A stretch of 64,000 nucleotides of DNA from Candidatus Gastranaerophilales bacterium (GTDB taxonomy: Bacteria > Cyanobacteriota > Vampirovibrionia > Gastranaerophilales > Gastranaerophilaceae), in assembly GCA_944324905.1 (NCBI GenBank), contig CALUYB010000002.1, forward strand, positions 81,834 to 145,833, given 5' to 3'. The translations under genes and the position numbers were made by a program. This document shows positions 32,328-41,359 of the stretch, in pieces (position 1 is the stretch's first letter; each line of letters starts with the position of its first letter). The notes beneath the pieces are model-generated. The model was given only the letters and a program-made list of their open reading frames with translations. It made no database searches and had not been told where the DNA came from.

Positions 32328-33964
32328 TGATTAAATCTGTATTGATTAAAAATTTTATATTAATTGATGAGCTGTTTTTAGAATTTGAAAACGGTTTTAA
32401 TGTTTTAACGGGTGAAACCGGCGCAGGAAAAAGCATAATTTTAAAAGCAATAGATACTGCTCTTGGCGCAAGGGTTTCAAAGGATGTCATTCTTGATAAA
32501 ACAAAACCGGCGCTTATTGAACTTACTTTTTTGCACTCAAAAAAAGATTTAAAAAATCTCTCAAAATTTGACTTGTGCGAAGAAACGGTTATTTCAAGGG
32601 AAATTGGTTTAAATTCTCAAAAATGCCGTTTAAACGGCGCACTTGTAAATCTTGATACCTTGAAAGAATTAAGAGAGTACCTCGTTGATATCCACTCTCA
32701 AAATCAAAGCTATACTTACGTAATGCCTAAGTATCATATTGAGTTGCTTGATGCCTATTGCGCAAGTGTAGATGCGGATTTTTTAAACAGTTATGAGCAT
32801 TATAAAAATGTGTATTCTAAACTGTGCGAAATTTCAAAAAAACTAAGTTCGCTAAAGGAAAATAATTCCAAAAATTTGCAAGAGATTGATTTTTTGAAGT
32901 TCCAACTAAATGAAATTGACTCCGCTGAAATTTATGAAAATGAAGAAGAAGAACTAAATTCTGAACTTGAAGTTTTATCAAATGTCCAAACTCTAAAAGA
33001 GCTAACTTACGGTGTTTATTACTCTTTGGGTGATGACGATGGTATAAATAACGCTCTTAGCAAGTTAAATGCGTCACTATCAAATGCCGTAAGTTACGAT
33101 AAAAAGCTTGAAGAAGTTCAGGGAAGTTTTATTGAAGCGTATGAAAATCTAAAATACTGTTGTGATTATTTAAGAGAGTATTCACAAAATCTTGAGGACA
33201 ACCCCCAAAGGTTAAATGAAATTAACGAAAGACTTTCTTTGATTTTAAAATTAAAGCGCAAATACGGTGATATTTTTGAAGCAAGAGAAAAATTTGCAGC
33301 ACAATTAAGCGAGATTGAAGGCGATTTTTCTTCCGTTGATGAACTTGAAGCAATGCAAGTTGAGCTTTCCAGGGAAGCGAATGAACTTTCTTGCAAGATT
33401 TCAAATGTTAGAAAAAAATGTGCAACTGATTTATCAAAATTAATAGTTGAACAACTAAGAAAACTAGAGCTTTCAAAGGCCGAGTTTGAAATACGGGTAA
33501 AAGAAAAGGCGCCTGATTCAAAAGGGGCTGATGATGTGGAATTTTTTATAACAACAAATGTATCCTCCCCTCTTGCGCCCCTTGCTAAAGTTGCCTCAGG
33601 CGGTGAAATTTCTCGTGTAATGCTTGCAATAAAAACTGTTTTTGCAAATGTTGATATGGTTTCATCAATTATTTTTGATGAAATTGACACAGGAATCTCG
33701 GGTAAGGCCTCAAATGCTGTGGCGCAGGCGATTTCAGAGCTTTCAAACAATATTCAAGTCTTTGCAATTACGCACCAGCCAATTATTGCAGCAAGGGCAA
33801 ATGCGCATTTTGTTGTATCAAAAAGTCAAAATGAAAAAACAAAAGTTTGTGTTAAAAAATTGCAAAATGAAAGCGAAAGACTGGAAGCTATTGCCTCACT
33901 TGCTTCAGGTGAAGTAAATAGTATTTCTGTGTCTTTTGCAAAAGAGTTGTTGAATATTAATTAA
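32327..33964 (+). CDS. recN: DNA repair protein RecN
   Basis: A 545-aa SMC-like ATPase that acts at double-strand breaks. The Walker A motif GETGAGKS is at residues 29-36, a Q-loop region follows (DIHSQNQSYTYV), two antiparallel coiled-coil arms span about 150-370, and the C-terminal head has the signature KVASGGEISRVMLAIK, Walker B IIFDEIDTG, and the terminal ITHQPIIAARA. The family is usually 550-570 aa, so it is complete. It is coupled to nadK by a one-base overlap and followed by a separate promoter for the next gene. Confidence 0.95.
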   Translation: MIKSVLIKNFILIDELFLEFENGFNVLTGETGAGKSIILKAIDTALGARVSKDVILDKTKPALIELTFLHSKKDLKNLSKFDLCEETVISREIGLNSQKCRLNGALVNLDTLKELREYLVDIHSQNQSYTYVMPKYHIELLDAYCASVDADFLNSYEHYKNVYSKLCEISKKLSSLKENNSKNLQEIDFLKFQLNEIDSAEIYENEEEELNSELEVLSNVQTLKELTYGVYYSLGDDDGINNALSKLNASLSNAVSYDKKLEEVQGSFIEAYENLKYCCDYLREYSQNLEDNPQRLNEINERLSLILKLKRKYGDIFEAREKFAAQLSEIEGDFSSVDELEAMQVELSREANELSCKISNVRKKCATDLSKLIVEQLRKLELSKAEFEIRVKEKAPDSKGADDVEFFITTNVSSPLAPLAKVASGGEISRVMLAIKTVFANVDMVSSIIFDEIDTGISGKASNAVAQAISELSNNIQVFAITHQPIIAARANAHFVVSKSQNEKTKVCVKKLQNESERLEAIASLASGEVNSISVSFAKELLNIN

Positions 33965-33979
33965 AGTTTTGTTAAAAAC

Positions 33980-34008
33980 TTGACAAATATAATTGTATAT
34001 TTTATAAG
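33980..34008 (+). promoter_or_regulatory. Sigma-70-type promoter of the 34062 gene
   Basis: TTGACA at 33980-33985 and TATAAG at 34003-34008 are 17 bp apart, placing the transcript start near 34015, about 47 bases before the ATG. Confidence 0.65.
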
Positions 34009-34061
34009 TTCTTGTTAAAATTTTGTCGTATATTGCCAAATTAGGTGTGAAGGATTTTAAG

Positions 34062-34967
34062 ATGAAAGTCAATTTTAGTGTTGCAGGTATACCTGTAAAA
34101 AGTTTTACAAACAATAATGTTTCAAATTCTTTTGCTAATTTTAAGTTAGCAAATCAACCCTTGCAAAGAGATGTTTTTGTAAAGTCAACCCCGGCATTTA
34201 AGGGTGATATTGATAAGGATATAAGACCTGAGGTTGTAGAAAGTTCTATAGACGGTATTGCATCTAATCTTGCAATTTATGCAAATGTAAGTGCACATGC
34301 TATGGGACATAAAATGCCTTTGAAACCTGATTTTGATTACTGTATGGAGAATTTTTTCTTGCTTTGCTGTGCTGCTTCTTCAAGCCATGCTGTTTCAAAG
34401 GGTGATGTAAGATATCCAAACGAGCCTGAGTTTATTGAAATTCTGCAAGCTCTTTGGGGCAATAGTAAGGGCTTAGAGGGTGCAAATGAGCAAGAATACC
34501 TTACTGATTCTATTTTAGATTTGCCTGAAAACAAAAGAAAATATCATATAAAAGATTTTGTAAAAGATGATATAGCGCGTGCCATGAATGTTTATGCTCA
34601 AAACAGATACGGCATTGAATTAAACGACAGAGATGATGTTGCAGAGTTTGCTTCAAGAGTTTACAATGATGAGTCAACAAGGACAATAAAAGAGTCTGTT
34701 TCTCACGCTGCTGTTAGAAAAGCACAAAAAGGTAAATTGAGCAGGCATGTCAATGAACTTGCTGATTTTCCTGATACAAAATCAATGATTGAGCATATGT
34801 TTGCAAACAAAAAAAGATATTTTAGTTCTCCAATGAGCTTAAGAGAGCGCTTTATTATAACAAAACCTGTTGAATATGAGCCATTTTTTACAGACGGTGA
34901 CCCTTATGAGGATCATAGAACACCGGCAGAAAAAGCGGTTGATCAAATGAACGGATGGCCTTGGTAA
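34062..34967 (+). CDS. Hypothetical protein with N/F-rich leader ending in F-x-G, 301 aa
   Basis: I do not recognise a domain. The first 45 residues (MKVNFSVAGIPVKSFTNNNV onward) are low in acidic residues and rich in Asn, Phe, Lys and Gln, ending in PAFKGD with Phe 46 and Gly 48. The unrelated protein at 55674 has the same leader style with Phe 46 and Gly 48. The rest is a mostly helical globular domain with several Cys and His residues in FFLLCCAASSSHAVS. There is no classical signal peptide. The ATG at 34062 follows AAGGA; an upstream TTG at 34023 lacks a site. It has its own promoter and abuts convergent ftsY with no gap. Confidence 0.72.
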   Translation: MKVNFSVAGIPVKSFTNNNVSNSFANFKLANQPLQRDVFVKSTPAFKGDIDKDIRPEVVESSIDGIASNLAIYANVSAHAMGHKMPLKPDFDYCMENFFLLCCAASSSHAVSKGDVRYPNEPEFIEILQALWGNSKGLEGANEQEYLTDSILDLPENKRKYHIKDFVKDDIARAMNVYAQNRYGIELNDRDDVAEFASRVYNDESTRTIKESVSHAAVRKAQKGKLSRHVNELADFPDTKSMIEHMFANKKRYFSSPMSLRERFIITKPVEYEPFFTDGDPYEDHRTPAEKAVDQMNGWPW

Positions 34968-35903
34968 TTAACTAAAAATTGCCTCAATAAATTCAGTTCT
35001 ATCAAAGTTTTTAAGATCTTCAATTTTTTCGCCTATTCCTACAAGTTTTGCAGGAAGGGCGAATTCTTTTGCAATGGCAATGATTATGCCGCCTTTTGCG
35101 GAACCGTCAAGTTTTGTTATTGCAACTGATGTTAAATTAAGCGCTTCTTTAAAAACCTTTGCTTGGGAAAGTCCGTTTTGACCTAAATTTGCATCTAAAA
35201 CAAGCATGCACTCTGAAAGTGAATCCGGCGCATTTTTGTCTATAACATTTTTGATTTTTTTCAATTCTTCAATGAGGTTAAATTTGTTTTGCAGCCTGCC
35301 TGCAGTGTCAATTATTATAATGTCAAAGTTTTCTTTTTTAGCGCGCTCAATTGCCTCGTAAACAACTGAAGCACTGTCTGCCTTGTCGCGCCTGATTATT
35401 TCAACATCCGCTCTTTTAGACCAAATGTCAAGCTGTTCTTCGGCTGCTGCGCGAAAAGTGTCCCCTGCTGCAAGCAAAACTTTTTTGCCTGAGTCCTTAA
35501 ATCTTTTTGCAAGCTTGCCAATAAGAGTTGTTTTGCCTGCACCGTTAACACCCGCTATAAAGTAAATGTTAAGCGAATTTTCTTTGTAATTCAGCTCATT
35601 TGAACCTGCGCTGGCAAGAATTTCTTCAAATTCTTTTCTCAAAAAATCCTTTAATTCTGATGATTTTAGATTTTTTGATTTAATTTTTTCAACTATTTCA
35701 ACGCTTAAATCTACCCCCAGATCGGCTTTAATAAGCGTTGCTTCAATGTCTTCAAGGGTGAACTCGTCAATTTCTTCGCTTGATGAGGCTATCTCTACAA
35801 CATTTTCGATAAGGGCTTTTGAGGTTTTTGAAAGAGCGTTTTTTAGGGCTTCAAAGCCTTCTGAAACGATATTTTTTTTGTCTTTTTTGAAAAAATTAAA
35901 CAT
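34968..35903 (-). CDS. ftsY: Signal recognition particle receptor FtsY
   Basis: A 311-aa SRP-family GTPase that docks ribosome-SRP complexes at the membrane. A helical N domain (residues about 12-100) is followed by the G domain with G1 GVNGAGKTT near 118-126, DTFRAAAEEQL, G3 DTAGRLQNK, G4 TKLDGSAKGG and the closing VGIGEKIEDLKNF. The membrane-targeting acidic A domain is nearly absent, as in many bacteria. I prefer the start MFNFFKKDKK at 35903, the usual FtsY beginning; an ATG at 35924 would add seven residues. It overlaps nusB by 8 bp and is probably coupled to it. Confidence 0.95.
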   Translation of the reverse strand: MFNFFKKDKKNIVSEGFEALKNALSKTSKALIENVVEIASSSEEIDEFTLEDIEATLIKADLGVDLSVEIVEKIKSKNLKSSELKDFLRKEFEEILASAGSNELNYKENSLNIYFIAGVNGAGKTTLIGKLAKRFKDSGKKVLLAAGDTFRAAAEEQLDIWSKRADVEIIRRDKADSASVVYEAIERAKKENFDIIIIDTAGRLQNKFNLIEELKKIKNVIDKNAPDSLSECMLVLDANLGQNGLSQAKVFKEALNLTSVAITKLDGSAKGGIIIAIAKEFALPAKLVGIGEKIEDLKNFDRTEFIEAIFS

Positions 35904-36549
35904 ATCTTTCAACCACTTTTGCAAGAATACCGTTTATAAAAGATGGCGAATCATCTGTTGAGTATTTTTTTGCAAGCTCAAGTGCTTCATCAATTACAAC
36001 CTTGTGTGGCGCATCTTTCATAAAAACAAGCTCTATAATTGAAATTCTTAAAATATCTTTGTCGATTTTAAAGAGCCTGTCTATATCCCAGCCAAAAGCG
36101 AGTTCTTTTATTATGTTATCAATATCTTGTTTTTTCTCTTTAAAAGTTGTTGCAATTTTGTTTATGTATTCTCTAACATCTGTTTTTTGTGAAAGTGTGC
36201 TCAACTCCGCTATTTCAAGCGCATTTACAGCTTTATCGCAAACAGAAAGTATTGTTTTAATTCTGCCTGACATATCGCTTGTGAGAGGTATTTGAACAGG
36301 TATATTGTTTGCGTCAATAGGTCTTTTTAAATTGTCAGGGTGATTGTTTTCATACTCGTCTACAAATTGCGCAATGTCGCTTAAACCGCTTGTAGCAAGG
36401 TTTAGTTCTTCTTGTGATGAACTAATTAGTGTCCTTACCGATTTTAAAACTATTTTTTCAAAGTCATTGTCTTGATAGTTATCCAGTTTTTTCTCTAATT
36501 GTGAAAATAATATAAGTGCCAGCTCTCTTGAAGCTCGTCTTGCTTGCAT
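35896..36549 (-). CDS. nusB: Transcription antitermination factor NusB, long form
   Basis: A 217-aa NusB. The N-terminus ARRASRELALILFSQLEK and the C-terminal half FGWDIDRLFKIDKDILRISI-like segment, followed by VVIDEALELAKKYS and FINGILAKV, are clear. NusB joins NusE (S10) on boxA RNA to keep rRNA transcription from terminating. Typical NusB is 130-150 aa; here about 70 extra residues are inserted after the first helices, a feature also known in cyanobacteria. It lies between the glycosyltransferase gene (51 bp) and ftsY (overlap) on the minus strand. Confidence 0.92.
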   Translation of the reverse strand: MQARRASRELALILFSQLEKKLDNYQDNDFEKIVLKSVRTLISSSQEELNLATSGLSDIAQFVDEYENNHPDNLKRPIDANNIPVQIPLTSDMSGRIKTILSVCDKAVNALEIAELSTLSQKTDVREYINKIATTFKEKKQDIDNIIKELAFGWDIDRLFKIDKDILRISIIELVFMKDAPHKVVIDEALELAKKYSTDDSPSFINGILAKVVERYV

Positions 36550-36600
36550 AATTGTTTCCTTCTTTATTGTCGTTAAGTTAATTATAGATGAAAAAATTTT

Positions 36601-37659
36601 TTATTTACAGATTTTTTTAATATTTTCTAAATAATTTTTTGCACATTTGTAATATTCAAGTTCTTGGGCAAGTTTAATTGCACTAGATGAAATTTTGCTT
36701 AATTCTTCCTTGTCCGTAGAAATTATTTTTTTTATGACTGCTGCAATATTTTCTTTACTAGGTTCTACAATAAAACCGTTTTTATTGTTTTGTATAAACC
36801 CATCCATACCGCTGTTTTTGCTGCAAATTACAATACAGCCCTTAGCTAGTGCCTCAAGGTAGCTTAAGCCAAAAGTTTCTTTCTTTGATGGCAAAATAAA
36901 AATTTGCGCTCCTTCAAGTGCTTCTAAAACTTCTTGCCTTGGTCTTTGTCCCATAAATTTTATATTTAAATTTTGTGCCATTTTTTTTAATTTTTTTTCT
37001 TCATATCCACTGCCATAAATTTCAAGAGGCACATTTTTAATTTCTTTCATTGCTAAAATCAGCTCTTTTAAATTTTTTCTTTTAATAAGAGATGACGCGC
37101 AAATAATTTTTAATTTTTTCTCTTTAAAAGGCGCACTTGTAATTTCTTCTTTTTTTATTCCTGAGGGGGCTAAAAAAACATTTTCAAAGGGTAATTTATC
37201 TCTAATCCAATATGAGCGCGCGCCAACTTTGTCTGCGTTTTCAAGCGCATTTTTTAAAGTTGAGGCAAAGTAAAATTTATATTTTTCAAGAACTTCAATG
37301 TCGCTTGAGTGGCAAATTGCAATGTGTGGCTTTTTAAATTTGTTTTTAATTTTTGCCCCACACATATTGCCTGATGGCATATGCGATACAATAACATCAA
37401 AGTCTTTAGGCACTTTTGGATTTAAATAAAAAGGCAATAAAAAGTTTTGATTATAAATTTTAATCCCATTGCGCTCATACCAGCCTTGTTTAAATGGTTT
37501 TCTGCCTCTTAGAATTGAGTTTAAAATTAAATCTGCCCTTAAAACACTAATTTCGCAGCCTAAATCTTTAAGTGCAAGCGCAAAATTTTCAATTGCCAAA
37601 GGTATGCCTTTGTGTTTTTCTTCAAGCGGATATAAGTCTGTAACTAAAAGTATTTTCAT
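36601..37659 (-). CDS. Glycosyltransferase family 4 (GT-B fold)
   Basis: A 352-aa retaining glycosyltransferase. The N-terminal Rossmann half starts LLVTDLYPLEEKHKGIPLAI, and the C-terminal half has the donor-binding region GSGYEEKKLKKMAQ and the E-x7-E motif in PSKKETFGLSYLEALAKG. GT4 enzymes transfer a sugar from a nucleotide-sugar to lipid or polysaccharide acceptors; donor and acceptor cannot be read. No signal peptide. The ATG at 37659 directly abuts the glyS stop codon, so it is translated from the glyS message. No other surface-polysaccharide genes are adjacent. Confidence 0.88.
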   Translation of the reverse strand: MKILLVTDLYPLEEKHKGIPLAIENFALALKDLGCEISVLRADLILNSILRGRKPFKQGWYERNGIKIYNQNFLLPFYLNPKVPKDFDVIVSHMPSGNMCGAKIKNKFKKPHIAICHSSDIEVLEKYKFYFASTLKNALENADKVGARSYWIRDKLPFENVFLAPSGIKKEEITSAPFKEKKLKIICASSLIKRKNLKELILAMKEIKNVPLEIYGSGYEEKKLKKMAQNLNIKFMGQRPRQEVLEALEGAQIFILPSKKETFGLSYLEALAKGCIVICSKNSGMDGFIQNNKNGFIVEPSKENIAAVIKKIISTDKEELSKISSSAIKLAQELEYYKCAKNYLENIKKICK

Positions 37660-39720
37660 CTACAGGTATTGAAAATCGCAAACTTTTGAGAATTTTTCTT
37701 TTAAAAGATTTAAAAGTGCAATTCTGTTGTTTTTGATTTTTTCATCTTTATCCATAACAAGAACTTTATCAAAGAAATTATCAATAGGTTCAACTAAATT
37801 TTCAAGATTTGTGGTGTATTCTTTGATATTTTTTTCATTAGCATTTTGTTTTTTTATGGCCTCAAAAAGCGCTTTTTCTTCATTTAGTATAAAGAGTTTT
37901 TCATCAACTTGCGCTACAGTTGCCTCTTTTGCAATTCTTAGCACCCTGTTTGCAGCTTCAGATAGCTTTTTGAAGCTTTCTTTTTGGGATTCTTCTTTTA
38001 TAAATTTTGCTCTTGATAAAAACTCCTCAAGGTTTTCAAGCGGATTGCTTATAGCGCTTGCCTTTAGGATGTTTTGACTAAATTCTTTTTCATACATTAT
38101 ATTTAGTCTGTTTAGAATGAATTCATATACATCATCTTTTGTTTCATTTTCAAGGGGTATATTAAATTCTCTAGACAATGTATCTAGTGAATTATCAATA
38201 AGGGTTTTTAAATTTAATTTTAAATTGTTGTTAATTAATATTCTTAAAATACCAATTGCAGCGCGTCTTGCACCAAGAGGGTCGTTTGAACCTGTCGGGC
38301 GTTTTTTCTTCATTTTACCCTGAGTAGAGATGAAAAGTGCGCAAATTGTATCAACTTTATCTGCAATTGAAACTACTTGTCCCTCAATTTTTGAAGGTGT
38401 TTCGCTGTATGCGCTTAATGGGAAATAGTGCTCTTTTATTGCAAGTGCAATATTTTCTTTTTCGCCTGATTTTAGTGCATAATTTTCGCCTATAAAACCT
38501 TGGAGTTCAGTAAATTCAAACACAAGTTGTGTGCTTAGGTCTGCTTTGCATAGTTTTGCCGAGCGTAAAATATCTGTGTCATTAATTTTTAATTGAGCGC
38601 AAATTTCCCTGCAAAGGCTTATTATTCTTTGTGTTTTATCGTATAAAGTTCCTAAGCCCTTTTGGAAAGTCATGCCCTTTAGTGCTTCAACCTTGTTTTC
38701 AAGAGATGTTTTGGTATCTTCTTTATAAAAGAATATACCATCTTCAAGCCTTGCACTAACTACTCTTTGGTTTCCTGCTTTAATATTGTCCATTGACTCT
38801 TTGTCTGTGCCGACAAAATTTGCCATAGTTATAAAATGGTTGGATAATTTTCCGTCACTTTGCCACAAAGGAAAATATCTTTGGTGTTTTGACATAACTG
38901 TTGTTGTAACAATGTCAGGAATTTCAAGATATTTTTTATCAAAATCGCACAATACAGGGATTGGATATTCTGTAATGTAAGTTACTTCTTCAAGTAAATC
39001 ATCTAAATTTTCAAAGTTAATGACTGTATTTATTTCTTTTGCGCATTTTGTTGCGCTTTCAATAATGACATTTTTTCTTTCTTCAACATCAACAATTACG
39101 TTTGCTTTTTTTAAGTCGTCAATATAAGTTTTTGCATTTGTAATTGTTACATTTTTATTTGGAGAAAATCTGTGACCAAGAGTTTTATTTGTTGAAGTTT
39201 TATCTAAAACTTTTAGCGGTAAAATGTCGTTATTGTAGAGTGCTACAATATTTTCAATAGGACGGGAGAATTTTTCGTCATGATTTCCCCAGCGCATAAA
39301 ATGCGGACCTTGCAGTTTGAAAATAATTTTTTCAATGTTTTCGCTTAAAATTTCTTTTGTGCTTTTGCCTTTGATTTCAATCTTTGCCCAAATGTAATTA
39401 TCTTTTTGGTATAAATCTTTTTCCTCTACATTATTTTTTTTAGCAAAACCTAATGCAGCAGGGGTGTACGCACCGTTAGTATCAAGTGCAATATTTAAAA
39501 TAGGGCCTTTTGCCTCTTTTAAAATATCCTTTTGTTTGTCTGTTAAATCAAAAACCATAACGGCAAGACGTCTTGGTGTTGCTTGAACATCAAGTTTTTT
39601 GTACTCTATGCCGTATTCGCTAAAAAGGTTTTCAAATGCGCATTTTAGTTGTTTTTGCGCTTCCGGTATAAATTTATATGGTAGTTCTTGAACCAATATT
39701 TCTAATAAAAAATCACTCAT
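37660..39720 (-). CDS. glyS: Glycyl-tRNA synthetase beta subunit
   Basis: A 686-aa GlyS, full length. The N-terminus LLEILVQELPYKFIPEAQKQ is diagnostic, as are RRLAVMVFDL, GPHFMRWG and the anticodon-binding C-terminal part. The alpha subunit gene glyQ is not adjacent and must lie elsewhere, which is less common than the glyQS pair. The gene leads a probable minus-strand unit glyS-glycosyltransferase-nusB-ftsY. Two copies of an AAGAAATATTAA element lie 20-55 bp upstream of its start on the opposite side of the shared divergent promoter region. Confidence 0.95.
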   Translation of the reverse strand: MSDFLLEILVQELPYKFIPEAQKQLKCAFENLFSEYGIEYKKLDVQATPRRLAVMVFDLTDKQKDILKEAKGPILNIALDTNGAYTPAALGFAKKNNVEEKDLYQKDNYIWAKIEIKGKSTKEILSENIEKIIFKLQGPHFMRWGNHDEKFSRPIENIVALYNNDILPLKVLDKTSTNKTLGHRFSPNKNVTITNAKTYIDDLKKANVIVDVEERKNVIIESATKCAKEINTVINFENLDDLLEEVTYITEYPIPVLCDFDKKYLEIPDIVTTTVMSKHQRYFPLWQSDGKLSNHFITMANFVGTDKESMDNIKAGNQRVVSARLEDGIFFYKEDTKTSLENKVEALKGMTFQKGLGTLYDKTQRIISLCREICAQLKINDTDILRSAKLCKADLSTQLVFEFTELQGFIGENYALKSGEKENIALAIKEHYFPLSAYSETPSKIEGQVVSIADKVDTICALFISTQGKMKKKRPTGSNDPLGARRAAIGILRILINNNLKLNLKTLIDNSLDTLSREFNIPLENETKDDVYEFILNRLNIMYEKEFSQNILKASAISNPLENLEEFLSRAKFIKEESQKESFKKLSEAANRVLRIAKEATVAQVDEKLFILNEEKALFEAIKKQNANEKNIKEYTTNLENLVEPIDNFFDKVLVMDKDEKIKNNRIALLNLLKEKFSKVCDFQYL

Positions 39721-39738
39721 AAGTTAATTTTATTACAA

Positions 39739-39775
39739 AAGAAATATTAAAAGCAAGGTTTAAGAAATATTAAGA
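39739..39775. repeat. Tandem AAGAAATATTAA elements in the glyS/39851 divergent region
   Basis: AAGAAATATTAA occurs at 39739-39750 and again at 39762-39773, an offset of 23 bp. The second copy is embedded in TTAAGAAATATTAAGA (39760-39775), identical to the core of the inverted repeat at 25980. TTAAGA repeats at a 10-bp spacing resemble sites for OmpR/PhoB-type regulators. Confidence 0.6.
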
Positions 39776-39850
39776 TTTGTTTAGCTAACTTATCATTCTT
39801 GAAATTATATTAATTATGTGTCATTTTATTATCTGAGAGGATGTATTTTG

Positions 39851-41359
39851 ATGTCACAATTCAATGATGCAACTTTAAAAATAAGTGACGAGCAGGCAAA
39901 TTATGCCAGAAAAATCAGCTCAAGAATGACCCAACCTTTGGCAAGACGCAAAGGTCTTGTTGATTTATTGGGTATTATGTGTGCGATTGATTACTTTAAA
40001 AATTCAGGTTTTAAAGTTAATAATTCAAGAAGCTTGCATAGAATTGCAGAGGTCTTTGAAGAATTTAAAATTAATGATATATACATTAATAATTATAGAA
40101 TTGATGTAATTTCAAGGTTTAGAGATTCAAAAATAAAAATCCCATCTATCCATAAAGAATATGGTTGTCAGCCTGATTATTACGTTGTTGTTGACCTGAG
40201 CGAAAGACTAAGAGAAGCAAAAGTGTTAGGATATTTCAAGGCTGCAGATGTTGCATTTTTAAATTATTCCGGTGATTACATAGAAGTTGATGATTTATAT
40301 TTAAAAAGCATGCGTGCGCTATGCTTGGAATTGAAAAAACCTGCTTACCCTAAGCAAATAATTGGTAAACATTTAGATTGCATGTCTTTGTTTTTAAGAT
40401 TTATAGATAATGAGCTTGTTGCAAGTAATAAAAAATTATTGATTCAGCACCTTGTTACCTGTCCTGCATGTACTAAAAAATTAGCTGATGTAATTGACTT
40501 TAACAGAACTGTAAATGCAATTTCAAATGTTTCAGAATTTTTGAGCGAAGGCAGCAGTCAAGAATTTAACGACGACGATGAGATTATGGCATCTTTTAAA
40601 AGAACGTCCATGAAGGCAAAAAAGAAAAGTGACCCCATTGGATTGAAAGATAGTGCAAATAATTTTGAAAAAGTTGAAAAAGAAAAATGCAATATTATTG
40701 ATGGTATTTTTAATAATGTTGAAAAAATAGAAGCTTCAAAATTTTTAGCAATTTTGGGCGGCAGAAAGAAAAAAATAATTATAACATCTGCAATTGTCTT
40801 AATATTTTTAATATCTTCAATTTTTATTGCAGTTAAAAATTCTAATTCACATATTTCTTCAATTTCAGATATTGATAGCGATTATTCTCAAGACATTGAT
40901 TACAATTCAAGGCAAAGAAATGAATTTACTTCATCTCAAAATTTACCTCAAGAAGTCTATGGCACAAATAATACACTGGACTACTCTCTTGCAACTCAAA
41001 CAACGGGTGAACCTCTTGTTGCAACGATAAATAAAATATCTTGGGAAGTTCCTGAAAATATTGCTAACAAGGCAAATTACGCAAGATTTTTGCAACTTGT
41101 GGGTAAAAATGTGAAATTGAATTTGCAAAATGATTTGCTGCTTTCTAATGATTTTGCAAAAAACAGTGTAATCAAGTTGAGTATTAGAATTTCAAGCAGC
41201 GGCGAGATTATAGATATGAAAATCTTGCAAAGTTCAGGTTCTGTACCGATTGACAATATAATTAAAAAAAGCGTGTCCGAGTCATTACAATACATGAAAC
41301 CGCCATCACATGGCTTAATTTCGCGTCCGTTAGAAGTTGTGCTTGTAATTAGCCTCTAA
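39851..41359 (+). CDS. DUF1822-like protein with zinc finger, membrane helix and TonB-like C-terminus
   Basis: A 502-aa protein with four parts. Residues 1-190 resemble the cyanobacterial DUF1822 family (KVLGYFKAADVAFLNYSGDY). Residues 200-207 (HLVTCPAC) match the H-x3-C-x2-C zinc-finger of anti-sigma factors. One membrane helix lies at about 308-329. The last 90 residues, exported if the N-terminus is cytoplasmic, resemble a TonB/TolA C-terminal domain (VIKLSIRISSSGEIIDMKIL). The layout suggests a transmembrane signalling or energy-coupling protein, which is inference. The ATG at 39851 has GAGAGG upstream; a GTG at 39818 is in frame. It overlaps recG by 11 bp, convergent. Confidence 0.7.
   Translation: MSQFNDATLKISDEQANYARKISSRMTQPLARRKGLVDLLGIMCAIDYFKNSGFKVNNSRSLHRIAEVFEEFKINDIYINNYRIDVISRFRDSKIKIPSIHKEYGCQPDYYVVVDLSERLREAKVLGYFKAADVAFLNYSGDYIEVDDLYLKSMRALCLELKKPAYPKQIIGKHLDCMSLFLRFIDNELVASNKKLLIQHLVTCPACTKKLADVIDFNRTVNAISNVSEFLSEGSSQEFNDDDEIMASFKRTSMKAKKKSDPIGLKDSANNFEKVEKEKCNIIDGIFNNVEKIEASKFLAILGGRKKKIIITSAIVLIFLISSIFIAVKNSNSHISSISDIDSDYSQDIDYNSRQRNEFTSSQNLPQEVYGTNNTLDYSLATQTTGEPLVATINKISWEVPENIANKANYARFLQLVGKNVKLNLQNDLLLSNDFAKNSVIKLSIRISSSGEIIDMKILQSSGSVPIDNIIKKSVSESLQYMKPPSHGLISRPLEVVLVISL

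Noticed and set aside
33166-33750. 194-residue open frame antisense to recN
   Set aside because: Ser/Phe-rich composition is the mirror of recN codons, and recN is certain; no start signal.
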